A DNA stretch of 23,209 bases from positions 1 to 23,209 of the forward strand of contig UQXA01000036.1 of NCBI GenBank assembly GCA_900544865.1, in the 5' to 3' direction. Positions 15,316-21,721 of this stretch are shown here, one piece after another. A program made the translations under genes and the position numbers. The stretch's first letter is position 1, and the number at the start of each line of letters is the position of its first letter. This DNA is from an uncultured Collinsella sp. GTDB lineage: Bacteria; Actinomycetota; Coriobacteriia; Coriobacteriales; Coriobacteriaceae. Under the pieces are notes generated by a model, which made no database searches, was not told the origin of the DNA, and saw only the letters and a list, made by a program, of their open reading frames with translations.

Positions 15316-16857
15316 CTACTGTGCGGTACTGAGCGAGCGCTTGACTGCATCACGCCAGCCCGCAAGGTTTTGCTCGCGACGCTCGGCGGACATATGGGGA
15401 AGGAAGGTCCTAACGATCTGGGCATTTTGCTCCAGCTCTTCAAGGTCTTCCCAATAGCCGACGGCAAGACCCGCCAAGTACGCGGCACCGATTGCCGTGG
15501 TCTCCACCGTCTCGCATTGCAGCACGGGGATATCCAGCAGGTCGGCCTGGAATTGCATGATGAACTCGTTGCGCGAGGCACCGCCATCGACAGACAGGCG
15601 CTCAATCGAAAGCCCCACGTCCTGCTCCATGGCGCGCAGCACGTCGTAGCTCTGATATGCCATGGATTCGCAGGCGGCACGTACGATGGTCGCACGGCTC
15701 GAGGCGCCGGTCAGACCGCACACGATACCGCGGGCATGCGGGTCCCACCAGGGAGCACCCAAACCTGCAAAGGCGGGAACGAAGTAGCAGCCCTCGTTGT
15801 CGCTAATCGAAGCGGCGAGTTGTGCCGACTCGCTCACGCTCGAGATGATGCCCATGTTGTTGCGAAGCCAGTTCATCGTTGAACCGGCGGCAAAAATAGA
15901 GCCCTCGAGCGCATAGCTGATCTTGCCGTCCGCAGCGATACCGATGGTGGAGACCAGGCCATTCTTGGATTCGACGATCTCGTCACCGGTGTTCATGAGC
16001 ATAAAGCAGCCCGTGCCATAGGTGTTTTTGGTCTGGCCGGGATAGAAGCAGCAGTGGCCGAACAGCGATGCCTGCTGGTCGCCCGCCACGCCCATGATGG
16101 GCGGCATGTTGGTCATGATGTCGCTCGCGACGCGGCCGTAGTCGCCCGAGCTCCAGCGAACCTCGGGCATCATGGAACGTGGAACGTCAAAGAGCGCCAG
16201 CAGGTCGTCGTCCCAATCGAGCGTATGGATATTAAAGAGTGCCGTGCGGCTGGCATTGGTGTAGTCGGTGGCAAAGACCTGGCCGCCGGTGAGGTTGTAG
16301 ATGAGCCAGGTGTCGATGGTGCCAAACATGAGGTCGCCCGCCGCCGCGCTCTCGCGTGCGCCGTCGACGTTGTCGAGAATCCACTGCACCTTGGAGGCCG
16401 AGAAATACGGGTCAAGCGTAAGTCCCGTGCGGGAGCGCACCAGCTCCTCGCAACCCTGTTCAACCAACGCGTCGATCGCCGGCGCGGTACGACGGCACTG
16501 CCATACGATGGCGTTATAGATGGGTTGGCCGCTTATGCGGTCCCAGACCACCGTGGTCTCGCGCTGGTTGGAGATGCCGATGGCGGCGATGCGATCGGAA
16601 TGGATGCCGCTCTTAAACTGAACCTCCATCATCACGCCGATCTGGCTGGCAAGCACCTCCGTGGGATCCTGCTCCACCCAGCCGGGGCGCGGGAAGCTGG
16701 TTTTGACGCTACGACGCGCCTGGGCAACGATGCAGCCGTATTCGTCGACAATGGCCGCGAGTACCGAGGTAGTGCCGCAGTCGAGCGCCATGATGTAGGA
16801 ACCGCCAAAGTTAAACGAGGCATCTTCCATGCCCAGGCTGCCCAGATTCAACGACAT
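15316..16857 (-). CDS. glpK: Glycerol kinase
   Basis: Cytoplasmic FGGY-family kinase that phosphorylates glycerol to glycerol 3-phosphate. The 513-residue product has the ATP-binding phosphate loop ALDCGTTS (24-31), SNQRET, the GTIDTWLIYNLTGG block, and GVAGDQQASLFG with the catalytic Asp. The C-terminal FGGY signature region contains LSVDGGASRNEFIMQFQADLL. In low-GC Gram-positives a histidine in the loop before AGDQQ (YHFYG) is phosphorylated by HPr to activate the enzyme. Here that loop reads GDYGRVASDIM and has no histidine, so this control is absent. The ATG at 16857 has AAGGGTG 6 bases upstream and lies 13 bases after the tsaC stop. No glpF or glpD is nearby. Confidence 0.96.
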   Translation of the reverse strand: MSLNLGSLGMEDASFNFGGSYIMALDCGTTSVLAAIVDEYGCIVAQARRSVKTSFPRPGWVEQDPTEVLASQIGVMMEVQFKSGIHSDRIAAIGISNQRETTVVWDRISGQPIYNAIVWQCRRTAPAIDALVEQGCEELVRSRTGLTLDPYFSASKVQWILDNVDGARESAAAGDLMFGTIDTWLIYNLTGGQVFATDYTNASRTALFNIHTLDWDDDLLALFDVPRSMMPEVRWSSGDYGRVASDIMTNMPPIMGVAGDQQASLFGHCCFYPGQTKNTYGTGCFMLMNTGDEIVESKNGLVSTIGIAADGKISYALEGSIFAAGSTMNWLRNNMGIISSVSESAQLAASISDNEGCYFVPAFAGLGAPWWDPHARGIVCGLTGASSRATIVRAACESMAYQSYDVLRAMEQDVGLSIERLSVDGGASRNEFIMQFQADLLDIPVLQCETVETTAIGAAYLAGLAVGYWEDLEELEQNAQIVRTFLPHMSAERREQNLAGWRDAVKRSLSTAQ

Positions 16858-16870
16858 CGCTTACACCCTT

Positions 16871-17614
16871 CTATTGCATCGGGTCGGACAGGACCCGCTC
16901 GATCTCTGATGCGGGAAGTGCGCCTTGGCGCAGGATCTGGAGCCCGCCGTGCTGGAACGACACGATGGTCGAGGCGTCGCGACACGGGGTCTCACCGGCG
17001 TCGACGGCAACATCGACCCCCTCCAGGATGCGACCCTCGACGGCGGCAAAGCTTGCCGGCGAAGGCGCGCCGTGCGTGTTGGCGCTCGTGCAGGCAAGGG
17101 GACTGCCGCAGGCGCGGATGAGCGCTTGGACCACGGGAGAGGCCGAAGCGCGCAGGGCCACGGTGTCGTCGGCAGCGCGCATAAAGGTCGGCACGCAGGG
17201 GGCTGCCTTGACCACGATAGTCAGGGCTCCCGGCCAGCATCGTCGCGCGAGTACGCGGGCATCTTCCGGGATATCCACGCCATAGCGGTCGAGTGCTTCG
17301 ACGCCATCGACCAGCCAAGCGACGGTTTGCGTGAGCTCACGTTGCTTGAGAGTGAAGATACGGCGATAGCCGGTGCCGAGCGCAGGAACTGCGGCGCCAT
17401 TGACGGCAGCCTGCGGATCGCGCGGCCACGATGGGAATTCGCTTGTATCTTGGGGCACGGCGCCCGAGAAGGCGTTGACTGCCACGGCGACACCGTAGAC
17501 GGTCTCGGTCGGAATCAAGGCCAGGCCGCCGCGGCCGAGCACCTCGGCCGTGCGCTCGACGGCAAGCCGATGCGGCTCGCGCGTTCCCTCGTATACCCGA
17601 TAGACCGTCTGCAT
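16871..17614 (-). CDS. tsaC: L-threonylcarbamoyladenylate synthase
   Basis: First enzyme of t6A tRNA modification; it makes threonylcarbamoyl-AMP from threonine, bicarbonate and ATP. The 247-residue product is a TsaC/YrdC domain without the Sua5 C-terminal domain. Motifs are LIPTETVYGVAV (33-44), IFTLKQR with the Lys/Arg pair (90, 92), ALTIVVK, CTSANTHG (the SxxN motif) and ASTIVSF near the end. Between the first two motifs is an insertion of about 37 residues (48-84) not seen in typical members. The RP..PL continuation after KxR is also changed to RELTQ. The start is ATG 17614, with AAGGGG 11 bases upstream. It follows the toxin-antitoxin pair and precedes glpK by 13 bases. Confidence 0.93.
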   Translation of the reverse strand: MQTVYRVYEGTREPHRLAVERTAEVLGRGGLALIPTETVYGVAVAVNAFSGAVPQDTSEFPSWPRDPQAAVNGAAVPALGTGYRRIFTLKQRELTQTVAWLVDGVEALDRYGVDIPEDARVLARRCWPGALTIVVKAAPCVPTFMRAADDTVALRASASPVVQALIRACGSPLACTSANTHGAPSPASFAAVEGRILEGVDVAVDAGETPCRDASTIVSFQHGGLQILRQGALPASEIERVLSDPMQ

Positions 17615-17762
17615 GTGTATGCCAGCCCCTTACGCTCCGGTGCAAGTTTGTTTACTGTGGGGCATTCTCGCACGAAACATTCAACCTATTTGCCCAGAGC
17701 GCATGTTGGTTTGGTGAGCGGCTCTAGTAGTCGGTGAAAGTGAGGGGGTTAATTGAAGATTT

Positions 17763-18065
17763 TTAGCGCGCAAGCGTAACGGTACGATCGGGAAACTCGA
17801 TGCTTGCAACCAGTTTTCCGCCGAGGCTCTCTGCGTACCTGCTCAGCGTGTCGAGCCTCATCGAACCCAACTCCCCACGCTCGAGCTCGGATACACGTTT
17901 TTGAGAAACGCCCATCGACTGGGCGACCGACGCCTGTGTTAGATCTTTTAACCTGCGAATCTGAGCAAGCTTATAGGCTTCGATACGATCGCGAGTCCTC
18001 TCCTGCTCGGCGGTAATGGAGTCGCGTGTTATCCCGCGAGATTCCATATACTCATGCAGTTCCAT
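17763..18065 (-). CDS. HigA-type antitoxin (XRE-family helix-turn-helix)
   Basis: Probable antitoxin and autorepressor of the upstream toxin. The 100-residue protein has an N-terminal helical region and one Cro/C1-type HTH (about residues 39-90, core TQASVAQSMGVSQKRVSELERGE), ending in a strand-like IEFPDRTVTLA. The ATG at 18065 overlaps the toxin gene by 14 bases, and AAGGAGG lies 10 bases upstream inside the toxin gene, so production is coupled. The toxin-first order is that of HigBA systems. No terminator is visible between it and tsaC (17615-17762), so readthrough into tsaC is possible. Confidence 0.85.
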   Translation of the reverse strand: MELHEYMESRGITRDSITAEQERTRDRIEAYKLAQIRRLKDLTQASVAQSMGVSQKRVSELERGELGSMRLDTLSRYAESLGGKLVASIEFPDRTVTLAR

Positions 18066-18447
18066 CTCGATCGAGCCTCCTTACGTGGCGACGGTATATT
18101 TGCTCGGCCCTTGGAATGTTGATCGCATACCAACCGTTCCATTTTGCCCTTGACGATCCCGCTCGCGACTTATCACCCGCCAATAGCAATACCGCCTGGC
18201 GCTTGGGGTCAAAGGCGAAGAGGATGCGAATCACCTGCCCACCACACGACGTCACTCTCAGCTCCTTTAAATGATGAAGCTTCGAGCCCTTTACGCGGTC
18301 AACCAGCGGACGACCAAGGCTGGGACCTTCCTTCTCGAGCACCAAAAGGTCTGCATAAATCTGCTTCAGCGTAGCTTCATCCTGCTCATCAAGCCAAGGT
18401 TCAATGTAATCAAGCACGATACGGTACCGATGCAGCTGATTTGACAT
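18052..18447 (-). CDS. RelE/HigB-type toxin of a type II toxin-antitoxin system
   Basis: Probable ribosome-dependent mRNA interferase. The 131-residue protein has the family pattern: an N-terminal helix, then LGRPLVDRVKGSKLHHLKEL, a central strand with QVIRILFAFDP, LLLAGDKS, and a helix near the C-terminus (INIPRAEQIYRRH). The family is inferred from this pattern and from the paired HTH gene; catalytic residues in RelE-like toxins are poorly conserved. Start at ATG 18447 with AAGGAG 6 bases upstream. It lies 75 bases after the prmC stop and has its own promoter and palindrome (18457-18489). No frameshift is present, so the pair is probably functional. Confidence 0.82.
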   Translation of the reverse strand: MSNQLHRYRIVLDYIEPWLDEQDEATLKQIYADLLVLEKEGPSLGRPLVDRVKGSKLHHLKELRVTSCGGQVIRILFAFDPKRQAVLLLAGDKSRAGSSRAKWNGWYAINIPRAEQIYRRHVRRLDRDGTA

Positions 18448-18456
18448 ACCTTTCTC

Positions 18457-18489
18457 CTTCTATAGTAGAAGTTTTACGGTATATTGCAA
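18457..18489 (-). promoter_or_regulatory. Promoter and operator candidate of the toxin-antitoxin pair
   Basis: The minus strand has TTGCAA (18489-18484), a 16-base spacer and TACTAT (18467-18462). An inverted repeat CTTCTA-N3-TAGAAG (18457-18471) covers the -10 box, a usual position for autorepression by a HigA-type antitoxin. Confidence 0.55.
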
Positions 18490-18522
18490 GGACAAACTTG
18501 CGCAAATGTCTATTTATTCAGC

Positions 18523-19773
18523 TTAAATACGCTGTTTGGGCTCGGTGACGATGGCTCGAACGATGCGGGGACGATCGGTGAGGTCGTGGACGATACGCAC
18601 GTCCGAAAGGCCTGCCTGGCGACAGAGCTCGGCCGCGGCATCGAGGGCGCCCTCGTAGAGCTCGCAGGCAAACAGGCCGCCGGCGCGCAGCATGTAAGGC
18701 GCCGCATTGAGCAGGCGGCGGAAGATGTCCAGGCCGTCGGCACCGCCCTCGAGCGCCAAGTCGGGCTCAAAGTCCTTGACCTCGTGCGGCAGCGAGCGCA
18801 TGACGCCGGTCGGGATGTAGGGCGGGTTGGAAACGAGCACGTCGAAGGTGCCCCACTCTTCGCGGGGAATGGAGCTCACCAGGTTGGTGAGACTAAAGGC
18901 AACCTCATCTGCCGTGAGGCCGAGCGCGTCGCGGTTTTTGGTGGCCAGATCGATAGCGCGCGGCTCGATATCGGTGGCGGTGCAGGTAACGTGGCCGCGG
19001 CGCTCCCAGGCAAGGGAGAGCGAGATGCAGCCCGTGCCGCAGCCGACCTCGAGAACGCGGGCGATGCGGGGCTCGGCTGGGGCAGGCGAAGCGGCATCCT
19101 GAGCTGAAGCCGTCTCCTGGTCGGCACCCTCGATGGCGATGCCGTATTCGTCGAGCTCGGACTCGGCGGCTTCCGCGACTTCGGCTTCTGCTGCCTGCGC
19201 GGCGGCTTCCTCGGCCTCGCGGTCGGCCAGCTCCTCGGCATAGGCACGGCTGCCGAGCACGTCGCTACCCAGCGCAGCCTCATCGGCGGCCGTCAGGTTG
19301 GCGGCACGGCGCTCGGCGGTCGCGCGTTCGTCTGCCAGCGCGGCCTCAGCCTTGCGTGCCTCCTCGACCTCATCGTTCCAAGGCAGCTCAACACGCTGAC
19401 GGGCAGCAGCCTCGGGGCTCAGCACCTCGGCATCCAGATAATTGAGGACTTCCTCGACGAGCATCTCGGTCTCGGGACGCGGAATGAGCACGCCGGGGGC
19501 GCACGTGACGTCGATCATGCGAAACTGCGTGCTGCCGGTGATGTACTGCAGCGGTTCACCTTTAGCGCGACGAACAACGGCCGCGTGCATGGTCTCGAGC
19601 TGAGCCGCGTTAAGCGTCTCGTCCATGCGCATATATAAGTCGATGCGTGCCAAACCCGTGGCAGCGCAGAGCAGCCACTCGGCAGAAAGACGGGGGTGCT
19701 CCTCGCCGCGCTCGGCCAGGTACTCCTTGGTCCACTCGAGACAACGCTTGATGGTCCAAATCTCGTTTGCCAT
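18523..19773 (-). CDS. prmC: Release factor glutamine methyltransferase with a large internal insertion
   Basis: SAM-dependent enzyme that methylates the GGQ glutamine of release factors. Of 416 residues, 1-113 form the helical substrate-binding domain, ending in LIPRPETEMLVEE. Residues 237-416 form the methyltransferase domain with motif I VLEVGCGTG (240-248) and the NPPY catalytic motif (316-319). Between them lie about 120 residues (115-236) rich in Ala and Glu that are absent from normal PrmC (about 280 residues). The reading frame is uninterrupted. The start ATG 19773 is chosen because AGGGGAGG lies 5 bases upstream; the open frame continues to 19848 without family sequence. prfA, its substrate gene, lies upstream in the same direction. 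Confidence 0.95.
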   Translation of the reverse strand: MANEIWTIKRCLEWTKEYLAERGEEHPRLSAEWLLCAATGLARIDLYMRMDETLNAAQLETMHAAVVRRAKGEPLQYITGSTQFRMIDVTCAPGVLIPRPETEMLVEEVLNYLDAEVLSPEAAARQRVELPWNDEVEEARKAEAALADERATAERRAANLTAADEAALGSDVLGSRAYAEELADREAEEAAAQAAEAEVAEAAESELDEYGIAIEGADQETASAQDAASPAPAEPRIARVLEVGCGTGCISLSLAWERRGHVTCTATDIEPRAIDLATKNRDALGLTADEVAFSLTNLVSSIPREEWGTFDVLVSNPPYIPTGVMRSLPHEVKDFEPDLALEGGADGLDIFRRLLNAAPYMLRAGGLFACELYEGALDAAAELCRQAGLSDVRIVHDLTDRPRIVRAIVTEPKQRI

Positions 19774-19821
19774 GGGGCCCTCCCCTCTTAAGCGCCGGAC
19801 GGCGCGCGAATGTCGGAGCAG

Positions 19822-19848
19822 ATTGTACGCGAGGCCAGCGCTTGGCAA
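19822..19848 (-). promoter_or_regulatory. Candidate prmC promoter
   Basis: The minus strand reads TTGCCA (19848-19843), a 15-base spacer and TACAAT (19827-19822). Both boxes match the consensus at five of six positions, but the spacer is shorter than ideal. It lies about 50 bases before the prmC ATG. Confidence 0.4.
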
Positions 19849-20004
19849 GGGACGATTGAAGGCGATTATCGAGAATCAGCCCAGAATTTTGCACCGGGCT
19901 CGCTCAAAGTGTTCATTCGCCGACGTCTAGATTTGCATTCGTCAAGCTTTTGGCAAGGTTGCCCCAAAACTAACCAATATCTAACCAAACGCTTGCCACA
20001 TCGC

Positions 20005-20023
20005 TTGACGCGCGACGCGTCAA
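20005..20023. repeat. Perfect inverted repeat TTGACGCG-CGA-CGCGTCAA
   Basis: Eight-base arms with a 3-base centre, about 230 bases upstream of prmC. It could be a protein-binding site; on an RNA it would form a hairpin, but no T run follows. Confidence 0.55.
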
Positions 20024-20173
20024 AAATCGCCCCACGACTTCTTGGACGATTTTTCGAGCAATATTTCCAATAGCAGATGCACACCGTTAATTGCTTTAAG
20101 CAGGTAGACAGTTTAACGGCCATCAAAGCCGATCGAACAACATCTCAAAGCAATAAGCCCAACCAAGCCGTTT

Positions 20174-20195
20174 AAGAACGTCCCCAATGACTGCC
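20174..20195. repeat. GAACGTCCCC motif beside repeat copy B
   Basis: AAGAACGTCCCCAATGACTGCC resembles the two motif units at 4531-4577. It lies on the same side of the 116-base repeat in both places, about 50-80 bases away. Confidence 0.45.
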
Positions 20196-20258
20196 ATGGA
20201 AACCCCGCAGGTTGAGCATACCGCATCCGGAGCAAGGCAGCGCCGCAGGTAGAGGACG

Positions 20259-20374
20259 GACAGCGAGCGGGCCGCATTTGAGACAAGGTGACGTGAAACG
20301 AAAGGGCGCTGACCTTCTGGTCGCGCCCTTGAAGTTGAACGTCAGATTGTCCAAATGCGGCCCGCGCAGCGTCG
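20259..20374 (-). repeat. 116-base palindromic repeat, copy B
   Basis: Matches 4610-4725 at 114 of 116 positions with no gaps. In this copy the outer arms (GCGGGCCGCATTTG and CAAATGCGGCCCGC) are perfectly complementary over 14 bp. The inner helices are as in copy A. It lies 4 bases beyond the hairpin that follows the prfA stop codon, in the same orientation relative to the gene as copy A. Flanking sequence outside the element is unrelated, so the similarity is not a larger duplication. Confidence 0.85.
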
Positions 20375-20378
20375 GCTG

Positions 20379-20405
20379 GTCCGCCGTTCGGTAGAACGGC
20401 GGAAC
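20379..20405 (-). terminator. TACC-loop hairpin behind the prfA stop codon
   Basis: Minus-strand arms TTCCGCCGTTC and GAACGGCGGA pair around TACC, directly abutting the prfA stop codon (10 clean pairs plus an imperfect base). Compared with 4730-4757, three stem positions differ and all three are compensated on the other arm, while the loop is unchanged. There is no T run. Confidence 0.6.
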
Positions 20406-21473
20406 CTACACAGCCTGCGCCAGCTTCTCGGCTCGCTCGGCGGCGGCGAGTGCCTCGATCACGGTGCCGAGCTGATCGCCCAGAAGGACGCCGTTGTAGG
20501 TGGAGTTGAAACCGATGCGGTGATCGGTCACGCGGTCCTGCGGCTGGTTGTAGGTACGGATCTTCTCGGAACGGTTACCGTGGCCGATCTGGCTCTGGCG
20601 CTCGGCACCGAGCTCTGCCTGCTGCTTCTCGAGTTCCATCTCGTACAGACGGGCGCGCAGCATCTGCATGCAGACCTCGCGGTTCTGGATCTGGGAACGC
20701 TGCTCCTGCGACTGCACCACGGTGTTGGTGGGCAGGTGGGTGATGCGCACGGCGGAGTAGGTGGTGTTAACGCACTGACCGCCAGGGCCGGAGGCACAGT
20801 AGGTATCGATGCGCAGGTCGGATTGGTTGATCTGAACGTCGATCTCCTCGGCCTCGGGAAGCACGGCGACGGTTGCCGTGGAGGTCTGGATGCGACCCTG
20901 GGACTCGGTCTTGGGGACGCGCTGGACACGATGCACGCCGGACTCGTACTTCATGACGGAGTAGACGCGGTCGCCCTCGACCTTGAACTCAATGGACTTA
21001 AAGCCGCCGGCCTCGCTGGGGCTGGAGTCGAGCACGGTGGTCTTCCAGCCGCGCGACTCGCAGAAGCGCTGGTACATCTTGTACAGGTCGCCGGCAAAGA
21101 TGGCCGCCTCGTCGCCACCTGCGGCGGAGCGGATCTCGACGATGGTGTTCTTGTCGTCGTTGGGGTCGCTCGGGATGAGCATGTACTTGATGTCTTCCTC
21201 GAGCTGGGGGAGCTTGGCCTCGTTTTCGGAGATGTCCATCTGGAGCATCTCCTTCTCATCGGCATCGGTGGTATCGTGCAGCATTTCCTTGGCAGCCTCG
21301 ATGTCATCGAGCGCGCCGATGTACTCGCGCGAGGCGGCGATGAGGTCGGACTGGTGCGCGTACTCCTTGTTGAGACGCGTGAACTCCTTGATATCGGAGG
21401 CGACGGCCGGGTCGGAAAGCTTCTTCTCGAGCTCCTCGTAGGCCTTGATGATCTTTTCGAGCTTGTCGCGCAT
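20406..21473 (-). CDS. prfA: Peptide chain release factor 1
   Basis: Recognises UAA and UAG stop codons and triggers peptide release. The 355-residue product has the expected length, with the stop-codon recognition tripeptide PxT as PKT (187-189) in HRVQRVPKTESQGR and the peptidyl-transferase motif GGQ (231-233) in SGPGGQCVNTT. PxT rather than SPF identifies RF1, not RF2. The ATG at 21473 has AAGGAG 6 bases upstream; the frame is open to 21818, but that extension runs through intergenic sequence into the peptidase gene and is rejected. The 248 bases between it and the M20 peptidase stop contain no clear gene. The GGQ glutamine is the substrate of PrmC, encoded downstream. Confidence 0.98.
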   Translation of the reverse strand: MRDKLEKIIKAYEELEKKLSDPAVASDIKEFTRLNKEYAHQSDLIAASREYIGALDDIEAAKEMLHDTTDADEKEMLQMDISENEAKLPQLEEDIKYMLIPSDPNDDKNTIVEIRSAAGGDEAAIFAGDLYKMYQRFCESRGWKTTVLDSSPSEAGGFKSIEFKVEGDRVYSVMKYESGVHRVQRVPKTESQGRIQTSTATVAVLPEAEEIDVQINQSDLRIDTYCASGPGGQCVNTTYSAVRITHLPTNTVVQSQEQRSQIQNREVCMQMLRARLYEMELEKQQAELGAERQSQIGHGNRSEKIRTYNQPQDRVTDHRIGFNSTYNGVLLGDQLGTVIEALAAAERAEKLAQAV

Positions 21474-21721
21474 GACGGACTCCTTTATATGCGTGAAGGT
21501 GAAAATCGGCAGAATTGATGGGGCGCGGGGCGCCGCTGCGGGGGTAAGCCCGGCTAGAACATGTCGATCTTCAGATACATGCGCATCCCTTCGCGTATGG
21601 GGTACATAATTGCGGTCTAACCCATACATGATAGCGTGCGCAGGCAAACCTGCATATAACCCGCACGGAATGATTGGTGCAAACAAACCTGGCCCCATTG
21701 CACCAAGGGCTTGCTTTTTGG

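Larger units (their letters stand above)
19849..20258. other. Non-coding stretch between prmC and prfA
   Basis: About 410 bases with no convincing gene, visibly richer in A and T than the surrounding genes. It holds a palindrome TTGACGCG-CGA-CGCGTCAA (20005-20023), two nearby copies of TTGGTTAG on the minus strand (about 19970-19988), and the GAACGTCCCC motif (20177-20186). The open frame at 19866-20126 (minus) has no SD, no recognisable domain and odd composition. A small RNA cannot be excluded. Confidence 0.5.

Noticed and set aside
19866..20126. Open frame of 86 codons (minus) between prmC and prfA
   Set aside because: No SD, unusual Cys/Arg/Lys-rich composition, no recognisable domain; treated as non-coding.
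20172..20354. Open frame of 60 codons (minus) starting inside repeat copy B
   Set aside because: Same reason: the similarity stops at the repeat boundary and the rest has no coding character.
21556..21596. Short leader-like peptide (about 8-10 codons) upstream of prfA, behind AAGGG
   Set aside because: Too short to separate from chance, with no attenuator structure following it.
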